Assembly: GCA_000824805.1 (NCBI GenBank)
Contig: CCNA01000022.1
Coordinates: 62,001-126,000 of the forward strand
DNA length: 64,000 nt
Direction of reading: 5' to 3'
DNA from: Mesorhizobium sp. SOD10
Lineage (GTDB): Bacteria > Pseudomonadota > Alphaproteobacteria > Rhizobiales > Rhizobiaceae
The notes beneath the pieces are model-generated. The model was not told where the DNA came from. It saw only the letters and a list, made by a program, of their open reading frames with translations, and made no database searches. Shown here one piece after another: positions 24,611 to 32,259 of this stretch (the stretch's first letter is position 1; every line of letters starts with the position of its first letter). A program made the position numbers and the translations under genes.

Positions 24611-26584
24611 CTACCGCTCGGTCGTCATCGCAGCGATGGTCTTCTTGGCGCGCTGGATCGAGGCCGCGCTCATGCTGAGCTCGGTCAGACCCATGTTGAT
24701 GAAGGCCGGGATCAGATCCGGACGGCCGGCAGCCTCGCCGCACATGCCCACCATGATGCCGGCGCCGACGCCAGCCTTGGCCGTCAGCTCGATCGCCGAC
24801 ATCACCGCCGGATTGGTGACGTCGTTGAGCTTGGCGACTGTTGGGTTGAGGCGGTCGGCGGCCATGATGTACTGCGTCAGGTCGTTGGTGCCGATCGAAA
24901 AGAACGCCACTTCCTTCGCCAGCGCCGGCGCGATCAGCACGGCGGCCGGCGTCTCGATCATGACGCCGAGATCGAAATCGGCATGCGGCACACCTTCGGC
25001 CTTGAGTTCAGCCGCGCATTCCGCGACCAGCGCGCGGGTGCGCGTGACCTCGGCAATCTCCGAGACCATCGGCAGCATCACCTTGATGTTGCCATGGACG
25101 GCGGCCCTGAGCAGCGCCCGCAGTTGGCGCTTGAAGATGTCGGGACGGTCCAGGCACATGCGGATACCGCGCCAGCCGAGGAAGGGGTTTTCCTCGTCGG
25201 GAAATTCGATACCGGCGATCGGCTTGTCGCCGCCGATATCGAGCGTGCGCACGATGACCGAATGCGGCGCAAACGCCTTGGCAAGCGCGCTGTAGGTCTC
25301 GGCCTGCATGTCTTCCGACGGCAGATGCATGTGGCGCATGAAGAGCAGCTCGGTGCGGAACAGCCCGACGCCCATGGCGCCGGCTTCCTGCGCCGCCTCG
25401 ATCTCCTCCAGCGAACCGATATTGGCCGCGACTTCGATCACGGTGCCGTCCGCGCGGGTAGGCGTCACGCTCTTGAATACCTTGAGGCCGGCACGCTCCT
25501 GCGCCGCTGCCTCGACACGTCGGGTGAAATCAGCGCGCGTCGCCTGGTCCGGATCGACGATCACATGGCCGGCATTGCCGTCGATCGCCACCTCCCTGGC
25601 GGTGCGCAGCTCATTGACCTTGTCGCCCAGACCCAGCACGGCCGGGATGCCGTGCGAGCGGGCGATGATGGCGATATGGGAGGTGGCGCCGCCGTGGCCG
25701 CAGACCACGCCGCCGATGCGCTTCAGCGGCGCGCGCGCCAGATCCCAGGCGCCGATGTCGTCGGCGATGAGGATCGCGCCCTGCGGTATGGTTTCCAGGC
25801 TGAGCTCGTCCTGGCCGAGTAGCACCAGGCAGATCTGCCGACCGACGGCATGGACGTCGTCGGCCCGGGCGTTGAGATAGTGGTCGTCGACCGCGCTGAA
25901 ATCGGCGGCGATGGTGGCCGCGGCCGCAATCACCGCCGAGACCGCATCGTCACCGCCTTTGATCAGCCTTTCGACTTCGCCGGTCAGGCTGTCGTCGGCG
26001 GCGATGTCGCGCAAGGCCGCGATGATGCCGCGGTCGCCGGCGGAGAGATTGTTCTCGGCAAGCGTGCGGTCCATGCGCGCCTGCACGCTGGCGACGGCGC
26101 CGCGGAAGCGCTCGAGCTCGCCTTCAATCTCATCGGCCTGCAGGCGCCTGCCCGGTCCCTCGATCTCCGGTGGGAAATGGGCAAAGGCCGGCCCAATCGC
26201 CACGCCCTCGCTGGCGGCGACGCCTTGAAGTTTCGGGATTTCGGCGGCGGGCGGCGCGGCCTCGGGAGCGGGCGCCGCCGCTGCGGTTTCCGAGCCAGCT
26301 TCACCCGGCTCGTTCTCGTCGTCGAGGCCGGCGCGCGGGTTCTCCAGATAGCCGATCAGTGCCTCGATCGCCTCGATCGCGTCGGCACCGTTGGCGCGCA
26401 CGGTGACTTCCTGGTTTTCCTTGACCGCCAGGAGCATCAGCTTGACCGAGCTCTTGGCGCTGACCGCCTTGCCGTCCTTGACCAGCTCGACATCGGATTC
26501 GAAACCCTTGGCGAGTTTCACGAACCGCGTGGCGGGACGGGCGTGCAAACCTTCGTGCACTCTGACGATGGTCGAGCGTTCCAT
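24611..26584 (-). CDS. HPr-EI fusion phosphoenolpyruvate-protein phosphotransferase of the sugar PTS
   Basis: A 657-residue fusion of the two general PTS proteins. Residues 1-90 are HPr with the phospho-acceptor H14 in GLHARPA and a serine pair at 45-46 (AKSSVKLM) at the regulatory Ser46 position. An Ala/Pro/Glu-rich linker (about 91-120) follows. Residues from about 120 on are Enzyme I: phospho-histidine loop GGATSHIAIIARSHG, then VGLFRTELLFM, FFSIGTNDLTQYIMA for PEP binding and the active cysteine in GMCGEAAGRPDL. There is no GAF domain, so it is not the nitrogen-PTS PtsP. It would pass phosphate from PEP to the IIA encoded 47 bases upstream. It is the last gene of the gutM-srlA-srlE-srlB-ptsHI operon. 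The SD before ATG 26584 is weak. Confidence 0.93.
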   Translation of the reverse strand: MERSTIVRVHEGLHARPATRFVKLAKGFESDVELVKDGKAVSAKSSVKLMLLAVKENQEVTVRANGADAIEAIEALIGYLENPRAGLDDENEPGEAGSETAAAAPAPEAAPPAAEIPKLQGVAASEGVAIGPAFAHFPPEIEGPGRRLQADEIEGELERFRGAVASVQARMDRTLAENNLSAGDRGIIAALRDIAADDSLTGEVERLIKGGDDAVSAVIAAAATIAADFSAVDDHYLNARADDVHAVGRQICLVLLGQDELSLETIPQGAILIADDIGAWDLARAPLKRIGGVVCGHGGATSHIAIIARSHGIPAVLGLGDKVNELRTAREVAIDGNAGHVIVDPDQATRADFTRRVEAAAQERAGLKVFKSVTPTRADGTVIEVAANIGSLEEIEAAQEAGAMGVGLFRTELLFMRHMHLPSEDMQAETYSALAKAFAPHSVIVRTLDIGGDKPIAGIEFPDEENPFLGWRGIRMCLDRPDIFKRQLRALLRAAVHGNIKVMLPMVSEIAEVTRTRALVAECAAELKAEGVPHADFDLGVMIETPAAVLIAPALAKEVAFFSIGTNDLTQYIMAADRLNPTVAKLNDVTNPAVMSAIELTAKAGVGAGIMVGMCGEAAGRPDLIPAFINMGLTELSMSAASIQRAKKTIAAMTTER

Positions 26585-26631
26585 GGCAATACTCTAGGTT
26601 TGGGCGCCGTCGACAGACGGCGCGGATATTA

Positions 26632-27012
26632 TCAAGCGGCGATGGTGATGACAGCGCCCGGTGTCAGGGCGGCCACGAGCGCTCCGGTATCGACCTCGGA
26701 TGCGCAAACCTCGCCCGGCCTTTCGGCCTCGGATGCTCCATTAAAGGAGATCACGACATGACCCATCTCGCGGACCTTGCTCCAGGCCGTGGAGCCGACC
26801 GCCGTTATCGTCGCCGACACCGGTCCGAGCGTGATCGAGGCGCCCGTCGCTGGCGCCTCGTCGCTTGGGCCTTCCTCCGTCTTGTGCAGCACGGAAACTT
26901 CAGCCAGTTCGGGAGGCGAGCCATCCGCGAAAAGGATGACCACGCCGCCCTCGGCGAGGTCCGCCACTTCGGGTCCGATGGCTGTGACCCGTGTCTTGAG
27001 AAGAACCGACAT
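26632..27012 (-). CDS. srlB: PTS glucitol/sorbitol-type IIA component
   Basis: A 126-residue protein with the size and pattern of IIA-Gut: TAIGPEVADLAEGGVVILFA at the start and the phosphorylatable H43 in AEVSVLHKTEEG. It accepts phosphate from the HPr part of the fusion protein encoded just downstream and gives it to IIB. GAGG precedes ATG 27012. It lies 26 bases after srlE. The substrate of the system may be a polyol other than glucitol, since family-level similarity does not fix it. Confidence 0.9.
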   Translation of the reverse strand: MSVLLKTRVTAIGPEVADLAEGGVVILFADGSPPELAEVSVLHKTEEGPSDEAPATGASITLGPVSATITAVGSTAWSKVREMGHVVISFNGASEAERPGEVCASEVDTGALVAALTPGAVITIAA

Positions 27013-27038
27013 ATGGCGAACCTCGTTTTACCTGTGAT

Positions 27039-28043
27039 TTAGAACACGATCAGGGAGACGACCCATGCGATCAGCACGGAGACCGGGCCCATGATCTGAC
27101 GGCTGATGAGCACTGCCGGCACGCCGATTTCGATCGTCTTCGGCTTGGCCTCACCGAGCGCCAGACCGACGGGGACGAAATCGCAACCCACCTGGGTGTT
27201 GTAGGCAAACAGCGCCGGCAGAGCCATTGCGGGCGAGATGGTGCCGTTGGCGATCTGCGGGCCGATGATGGCGACGCCGATGACCTGGGCAATGACCGCG
27301 CCTGGCCCCAGGATGGGCGACAGGAACGGCAGGCCGCAGATGGCCGAGATGACCAGCAGGCCGACGATGTTGTTGGCCAGCGGACCCATCGGCTGCGCCA
27401 GCACGTCACCGATGCCGGTATAGAGGATCAGGCCGATCAGCATGGTTACGAAGGCCATGAAGGGCAGCACGTTGCGGACAACCTGATCGATGGTGCGGCG
27501 GCCGGAGTTGAAGAAGATGCCGACCACGCGGCCCATGACACGGCCGATGGAGCTGATCAGGCCGATAAGCCCGCCTTCGCTCGGCAGCGGCTCGGCAGCC
27601 CTGGCAGTGGTGTTGTTGCTTGAACTCATCGATGCTGCTCCCCCCGCAGTGGTGACCGCTTCGGATCCGTCCGCCATTGTGATGTTGGCCGGCTTCACGC
27701 CCGAAACGTAGATGTCTTCCGTGATGAACTGGGCGAGCGGACCCGCCTGGCCGACCGGCGTCAGGTTGACGGTCGGGATGCGCTTGCGTGGATAGACGCC
27801 GCAGCGCGCGGTGCCGCCGCAGTCGACGACGACGACAGCCATCTCGCTTTCGATCGGCGGCGACTTGAAGCCGTCGACGGCCTCGGCGCCGGTCATGTCG
27901 GCGATGAGCTGCGCCACCGGATGAATGCCGCCGCCGGTCACCGATACGACCTTGCTGCGCTGCTCGGTCGGCTCGATGACCAGAGGGCCGCCCCAACCAG
28001 TGGAGCCCTTCGATATCTTTACTGCCTTGTATGTCTTGGCCAT
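27039..28043 (-). CDS. srlE: PTS glucitol/sorbitol-type IIBC component
   Basis: A 334-residue fusion. Residues 1-120 are the IIB-Gut domain with the cysteine-bearing loop DCGGTARCGVYPRKRIPTVN (C75 and C81; one carries the phosphate). After a hydrophilic linker the rest is the C-terminal membrane half (IIC2) with about four to five helices (FMAFVTMLIGLILYTGIGDV; LLVISAICGLPFLSPILGPG). In the enteric system the same split is seen, with srlA carrying the other IIC half, as here. A strong GGGAGGA site precedes ATG 28043. The gap to srlA is 15 bases. Confidence 0.92.
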   Translation of the reverse strand: MAKTYKAVKISKGSTGWGGPLVIEPTEQRSKVVSVTGGGIHPVAQLIADMTGAEAVDGFKSPPIESEMAVVVVDCGGTARCGVYPRKRIPTVNLTPVGQAGPLAQFITEDIYVSGVKPANITMADGSEAVTTAGGAASMSSSNNTTARAAEPLPSEGGLIGLISSIGRVMGRVVGIFFNSGRRTIDQVVRNVLPFMAFVTMLIGLILYTGIGDVLAQPMGPLANNIVGLLVISAICGLPFLSPILGPGAVIAQVIGVAIIGPQIANGTISPAMALPALFAYNTQVGCDFVPVGLALGEAKPKTIEIGVPAVLISRQIMGPVSVLIAWVVSLIVF

Positions 28044-28058
28044 GGTGTCCTCCCGCCC

Positions 28059-28826
28059 TTAGAGATCGACGCCCTGGCGGCGCGCCATGATGGCCGTGAT
28101 GCGCTCGGTCAGGATGCCCTTCAGCAGGATGACGACGAGGCCGACGATGGCGTACCAGATCGCCACCTTGACGTGATAGCCGTTGGCGATGACGCCCCGC
28201 TTCTCGAGATCCAGCAGCGCGACCAGCATGCCGCCCCAGACGAAATATTCGCCGGGGTTGATATGCGGGAAAAGGCCGAGCGGCGGATGCACGTAGGACA
28301 CCGCCGCGTCATAGAAGGCAGGCTTGTGCTTTTCTTCCAGGAAGGAGCCGAAGGTATAGGCCATCGGGTTGGTGAGGAAGAACACCGACAGGACCGGCAG
28401 CACCGTATAGCGGGTCAGCGCGATGCGACCGGCGCCGCGGGCGAGACCGTGGACGCGTTGCTCGCCGACCAGTTCGGTGACGGCATAGAAGGCGGTCATC
28501 AGCACCACCAGCGTCGGGATGATGCCGGTGACGAAGCCGGCGAACACTTCGCCGCCCTTCTGGAAGATGCCGATAAAATACTTGCCGATCGCGGTCAGCC
28601 AGCCGAGCTGCTCTTCCTGCTGCACGTTCTTCAGCTGTTCCTTCAGCTGATCGGCGGTGACCGGCGCATTGTCGGTGGTCGCCTGCGCCAGGACCACGAG
28701 ATGATCGGTGGCATGATCGACGCCGAGCTTGCCATGCCAGGCTGCATCCGAGACCATCGTGCCTGCGACATGCAGGTTATGCACCGCCAGGTCGGCATGC
28801 TGCGCCAATAATGTGATTACAGACAT
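28059..28826 (-). CDS. srlA: PTS glucitol/sorbitol-type IIC component
   Basis: A 255-residue membrane protein matching the IIC-Gut subunit. It has a long hydrophilic N-terminal stretch (about residues 40-75), then helices around GEVFAGFVTGIIPTLVVLMT, with PVLSVFFLTNPMAYTFGSFL and HPPLGLFPHINPGEYFVWGG as the most conserved parts. The N-P dipeptides and the glycine/histidine-rich loop are typical of the family. With srlE it forms the translocation unit that phosphorylates the incoming substrate. AAGGAGGAG precedes ATG 28826. It is followed by srlE and preceded by gutM with 53 bases between. Confidence 0.92.
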   Translation of the reverse strand: MSVITLLAQHADLAVHNLHVAGTMVSDAAWHGKLGVDHATDHLVVLAQATTDNAPVTADQLKEQLKNVQQEEQLGWLTAIGKYFIGIFQKGGEVFAGFVTGIIPTLVVLMTAFYAVTELVGEQRVHGLARGAGRIALTRYTVLPVLSVFFLTNPMAYTFGSFLEEKHKPAFYDAAVSYVHPPLGLFPHINPGEYFVWGGMLVALLDLEKRGVIANGYHVKVAIWYAIVGLVVILLKGILTERITAIMARRQGVDL

Positions 28827-28879
28827 TTCTCCTCCTTATGACCCCCGCCGGTCGTTCCCAGCCGGCTGCCGGCGTCCGT

Positions 28880-29317
28880 TTATGCCCTTGCTACGTTCAA
28901 GCCGGACAGGCCCGGCTTCTTCCCCGGCTCCGACCGCGCGCGGTCGATCTGCTCGATCGCCCGTTTCACGGCCTCGGCCACACCGGGTTCCCCCTCCCCC
29001 ATGATCGCAGGGTTGGACCGGAGTCGATCGAGGGGGATGCCCTCGAATTCTTTATGTCGCTTGAACTTCGTCAGCACCGAACGGCCGCTCATGACCATCA
29101 TGCGGCGCACGATGAGATCCGGCGTCACGACGATCAGCGCAATCGTGCCCTTGGCCAGCCGTCCGCGGAAATTGCCCGCGCCGACGAAACCGTCCTTGAA
29201 CTCTCCGGTGACACCTTTGAAGACGTCCGAATAATGCCGCATCTGCAGCCAGACACCGAGCGATTGCAACGCCCAGACAACAAACAGCAGAAGCAGCGCC
29301 CACTGCCAGATCGCCAT
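28880..29317 (-). CDS. gutM: GutM-like glucitol operon accessory activator
   Basis: A 145-residue protein with one N-terminal membrane helix (WQWALLLLFVVWALQSLGVW) and a small soluble domain (MRHYSDVFKGVTGEFKDGFV, GRLAKGTIALIVVTPDLIVR). This matches GutM, the glucitol operon activator of enteric bacteria, which acts with a separate repressor. Its mechanism is not well defined even there, and the membrane helix suggests signalling or assembly rather than simple DNA binding. It is the first gene of the PTS operon, with a strong GGGAGGAACC site and two candidate operators upstream. Confidence 0.82.
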   Translation of the reverse strand: MAIWQWALLLLFVVWALQSLGVWLQMRHYSDVFKGVTGEFKDGFVGAGNFRGRLAKGTIALIVVTPDLIVRRMMVMSGRSVLTKFKRHKEFEGIPLDRLRSNPAIMGEGEPGVAEAVKRAIEQIDRARSEPGKKPGLSGLNVARA

Positions 29318-29382
29318 TTCGGTTCCTCCCGAGTCGCTTTCTCCGGCACATATTGAACGGAGCCGAGACGACCCGAAAGTGA

Positions 29383-29415
29383 GAACATTTGTTTCCTAGA
29401 ATGTCAACATGTATT
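29383..29415 (-). promoter_or_regulatory. Promoter/operator region of the PTS operon
   Basis: Reading the minus strand, a perfect TTGACA (29407-29402) is followed after five bases by GGAAACAAATGTTC (29396-29383). A second related element, AATACATGTTGAC (29415-29403), overlaps the TTGACA. Both resemble GGAATACATATGTTC, which lies directly after a TTGACA in front of the SAF-oxidoreductase operon at 37051-37065. The ATG of gutM is 66 bases downstream. The TGTTC half-sites are of the kind bound by SorC-family regulators. A convincing -10 is not visible. Confidence 0.55.
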
Positions 29416-29505
29416 ATATTAGCCACTATAACGCTCCACAGCCGGCTGGCCGATTTCGGCATCGGCGGCGCCTGTGGTAGCCTGTCGCCAAACGGGATAT
29501 GAGAC

Positions 29506-30147
29506 ATGGATCTGCCTTTCAGGCACGAACTCGCGCTTATGCCGGACCTTCGCCACCGACTGCGGCAACTGCGCTGGTTTCGCGCCACATTCCGCAGCAG
29601 CGCGAAGGTGGTGTCGGAAACCTTCGGCGTTCGTTTCGAGATCGACGAGGCCAAGCTGACGCGCGCCTTTCTCGACTGGATCGAGGTCATGGAAGCGCAG
29701 AAGCGATTCGCCGCGGTCGACCGCGCGGACTTCATCGTCTTCGCCGCCGGGCTGGTGCTGCGCGAGCTGATCCGGCAGGCGCCGGCGCGGGAGGTCTCAG
29801 GTCTCGGCGAAATGATCGAGACCGAAGCCAATGCCGGCACGGCGGAAATCGTGCGCTTCTGGCCGGAGGGATTTCTCTATACCAACTATTGCGTGTCGGC
29901 GATTCTTGCCGTGCACGAGCAGGAGTTCGGCACGGCGCCCGGCATCGACAAATGCGCCGACGACCTGCGCACCTGGTGGTCCTACCGCGAGAACGCGACG
30001 GAAATGCCCGCCTATGCGGTCGCTTTCCTCGACCGGTTCCTCGGCGCCGAGCCCAACTGGATCACCCCCGACCGCGCGCAGTCGCGCCAGGCCATGCAGC
30101 GTGCGCTTGGATCCTCGCCAGTCAGCGAGGCGCTGCGCCAGCTTTGA
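29506..30147 (+). CDS. Conserved hypothetical protein
   Basis: A 213-residue soluble protein with no domain I can name. It is helical and acidic, with no signal peptide or membrane helix. Notable stretches are FVIFAAGLVLRELIRQAPAR, IVRFWPEGFLYTNYCVSAIL and the tryptophan-rich DDLRTWWSYREN. Natural amino-acid composition and the divergent position relative to gutM support a real gene. ATG 29506 has only a weak GGGAT site. It lies 189 bases from the gutM start, so the two could share control by the operator region there. Confidence 0.65.
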   Translation: MDLPFRHELALMPDLRHRLRQLRWFRATFRSSAKVVSETFGVRFEIDEAKLTRAFLDWIEVMEAQKRFAAVDRADFIVFAAGLVLRELIRQAPAREVSGLGEMIETEANAGTAEIVRFWPEGFLYTNYCVSAILAVHEQEFGTAPGIDKCADDLRTWWSYRENATEMPAYAVAFLDRFLGAEPNWITPDRAQSRQAMQRALGSSPVSEALRQL

Positions 30148-30226
30148 GGCGTTGGGGCCGACTATTGAACATCTGACTTTTTATCGATAGCGATGTGCGG
30201 GTTCGAACCGAGGCCGGGAGTGGCGC

Positions 30227-30901
30227 GTGGCGCAAGCTAGACTGATGATTTTCGACTGCGACGGCGTTCTCGTCGACAGCGAACCGCTGGCCGCCAAGGC
30301 CTATGAGCGCGTTTACGAGAAACACGGCATGCCCGGCGTCCATGGCGGCATCATTGCACAATGCATTGGCATGAAGCAGTCCGACATCATCATGAAGATC
30401 AAGGAATTGACCGGCCATCAGTTTCCGCCGGCAGCCGACGGCGACATCTGGGCGGAAACCAAGCTGCTCTTTTCCGAGGAACTGAAACCGACGCCGGGGA
30501 TCGAACCTTTCCTGAGCGAGCTTGCCGGAAACCGCTGCGTCGCCTCGTCGTCGTCGGTGGAACGCATCAACCACAGCCTGTCGGTGACCGGACTGTCGCG
30601 CTTCTTCGGCGAGGCGATCTTTTCCTCCTCGATGGTCAAGAACGGCAAGCCGGCGCCCGACATCTTCCTCCACGCCGCCGAAAAGATGGGCGCGAAGCCG
30701 GCCGACTGCATCGTGGTCGAGGATTCGCCTTTCGGCATTCAGGGCGCGGTGGCGGCCGGCATGATCGCGATCGGCTATACCGGAGGCGGGCACACTTATC
30801 CCGAACACAGCGCGCGGCTGAAGGCAGCCGGCGCGGATTTTGTTTGCGCCGACTGGCACGAAGTCAGCCGGGAGTTAGCCAGACTGGGCGTGCCGGCCTG
30901 A
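30227..30901 (+). CDS. HAD-superfamily sugar phosphatase or phosphomutase-like hydrolase
   Basis: A 224-residue HAD subfamily IA protein. Motif I is MIFDCDGVLVDSEPLA with the nucleophile and acid/base aspartates, a helical cap follows, motif II is the serine run VASSSS, motif III is the lysine in KNGKPAPDIFLHAA, and motif IV is VEDSPFGIQGAVAAG. This is the layout of phosphoglycolate-phosphatase or beta-phosphoglucomutase-like enzymes acting on small sugar phosphates. It starts at GTG 30227. Its place between a sugar PTS and a catabolic operon suggests dephosphorylation of a PTS-derived sugar phosphate, but it is on the opposite strand and the link is inference. A palindromic repeat follows the stop. 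Confidence 0.85.
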   Translation: MAQARLMIFDCDGVLVDSEPLAAKAYERVYEKHGMPGVHGGIIAQCIGMKQSDIIMKIKELTGHQFPPAADGDIWAETKLLFSEELKPTPGIEPFLSELAGNRCVASSSSVERINHSLSVTGLSRFFGEAIFSSSMVKNGKPAPDIFLHAAEKMGAKPADCIVVEDSPFGIQGAVAAGMIAIGYTGGGHTYPEHSARLKAAGADFVCADWHEVSRELARLGVPA

Positions 30902-30916
30902 GCTAACTCTTTGTTG

Positions 30917-30983
30917 GAGCATGATCTTCTCCGAACCGGTTCCCACTTTTGCGTTCGCTGACCCATCGGTTCGGGTGATGCTC
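30917..30983. repeat. GAGCATGATC-type rhizobial palindromic repeat
   Basis: GAGCATGATC (30917-30926) and the inverse end GTGATGCTC (30975-30983) enclose a core that contains CCGAACCGGTTCCCACTTTT. This is a diverged copy of an intergenic repeat common in rhizobia. Its right end touches the stop codon of the convergent DUF930 gene. Related copies are at 59553-59601 and 61230-61271. Confidence 0.75.
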
Positions 30984-32131
30984 TAGCGCAGGCTGGGGAA
31001 GCGACGCCGCGTCCACTCACCGGGCGGGACCAATCCCCCAACGCGGAAGTTGAAGGACAGCACCCTCGTCGCGTCGGCGTCGACCTCGCAGCGGAAGCTC
31101 AGATCGTACCATTGAGTTGTCGTGCTGAAAGCGGTCTGGGTAGGATTAAGAACATTGCCTTGCTTCAGCGGAATGGTCGGCAGCCATTTGGGCGAGTAAT
31201 CGGCGCTTTGCAATTCCTGGTTCAGCACATTGGCGCAAAGATTGGCAACGCGCTGATCGCGCGGCACTTTCTCCATTGAGCTTGTGGCCAGCGCGTTGCC
31301 GGTGGCACCCGGCGAGTAAAGCTTTCTGACGCCCGGCAGGCCGGAATAGATCGGCGATCCCGCGACCTCGCTGCCGGCGGGGTTTGACCTTGCCGGGCTC
31401 CCGCTTGGCGCTCTCAAAGCTCTTGCGGATTTGAACTTCGTTGCCTTGGAAGCTTTAGGCTTTGCCTTTTCGGCCGGCGCAGGCTTGTCGCCGGCTTCGG
31501 CCCCCAAGGGCTTTGGCGCTTCGGCAGCTTGCTTTGCAGCGGTTTGCGGAGCTGCCTCCTGCGTTTCCGGGTGCTGTGTATCGGTCTCCTCGCTTTGTGC
31601 GGTTTTTTCCTCCGGCGCGGCGGTTACCGGTTTCTCTTTAGCCCTATTCGTGTCCGCCTGCTGTTCGGGTGTTGCAGGCGGAGCGGACTGGTTGGGCGCG
31701 GGCTGCGATGCTTCAGATGGCTTCGCTGGTTGATCCTTGGCCGGCGACGGCGCGTTGGCTGGCGCGCTGCCGCCGTCGGGAGATTTCTGCGGGCCGGTAT
31801 CCTTCTCGCCATACTGAAAGACCCGCTTCAGAACCGGTATGTCCTGCGGTTTCGGCGGCTGCGGAGGCGGTGGCTTTTGCACGGGCTGCTCAGGCGGCTT
31901 TTCCGCCTTCTTTTCAGGCGTCGGCTCCGGCGGCCTTGGGACAGGCTTCGGCTTGGGCTGATCGGGCGGCGGCACGATCGCGACGTTGACCGGCTGTTCC
32001 TGCTGATCCGGCTGTTGGTCGGGTCTCGGCAAGCCCAAGAACAAGAACGGTGCGATCAGGGCATGCAGGAACAGCGATGCGGCCAAGGCCCACCGCCAAT
32101 TCCGAAACCATTCCCGCATCTTGCCGTTCAT
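30983..32131 (-). CDS. DUF930 domain protein with TonB-like proline-rich region
   Basis: A 382-residue protein. A membrane anchor near the start (WALAASLFLHALIAPFLFLG) is followed by a long, low-complexity Pro/Lys/Glu and Ala/Gln/Glu region (about residues 35-240) like that of TonB-type proteins. A compact C-terminal domain (about 260-382) contains DQRVANLCANVLNQELQSAD and QWYDLSFRCEVDADATRVLS, typical of DUF930. The topology suggests a periplasm-spanning protein, and the function is unknown. ATG 32131 is preferred; a TTG at 32167 would add 12 residues. Its stop codon adjoins the palindromic repeat at 30917-30983. Confidence 0.82.
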   Translation of the reverse strand: MNGKMREWFRNWRWALAASLFLHALIAPFLFLGLPRPDQQPDQQEQPVNVAIVPPPDQPKPKPVPRPPEPTPEKKAEKPPEQPVQKPPPPQPPKPQDIPVLKRVFQYGEKDTGPQKSPDGGSAPANAPSPAKDQPAKPSEASQPAPNQSAPPATPEQQADTNRAKEKPVTAAPEEKTAQSEETDTQHPETQEAAPQTAAKQAAEAPKPLGAEAGDKPAPAEKAKPKASKATKFKSARALRAPSGSPARSNPAGSEVAGSPIYSGLPGVRKLYSPGATGNALATSSMEKVPRDQRVANLCANVLNQELQSADYSPKWLPTIPLKQGNVLNPTQTAFSTTTQWYDLSFRCEVDADATRVLSFNFRVGGLVPPGEWTRRRFPSLR

Positions 32132-32259
32132 TGCGCCCGATGTGGAACGAAATGACGGCGGCTTCAAGCACCGGGCCGGAATTCACGCGAGTTGCCGGCC
32201 TGACAAGTCGGTGATCAAAGGCGTAAGAACAAGCCGGATCAACAGCCGGCTGGGTTGGC

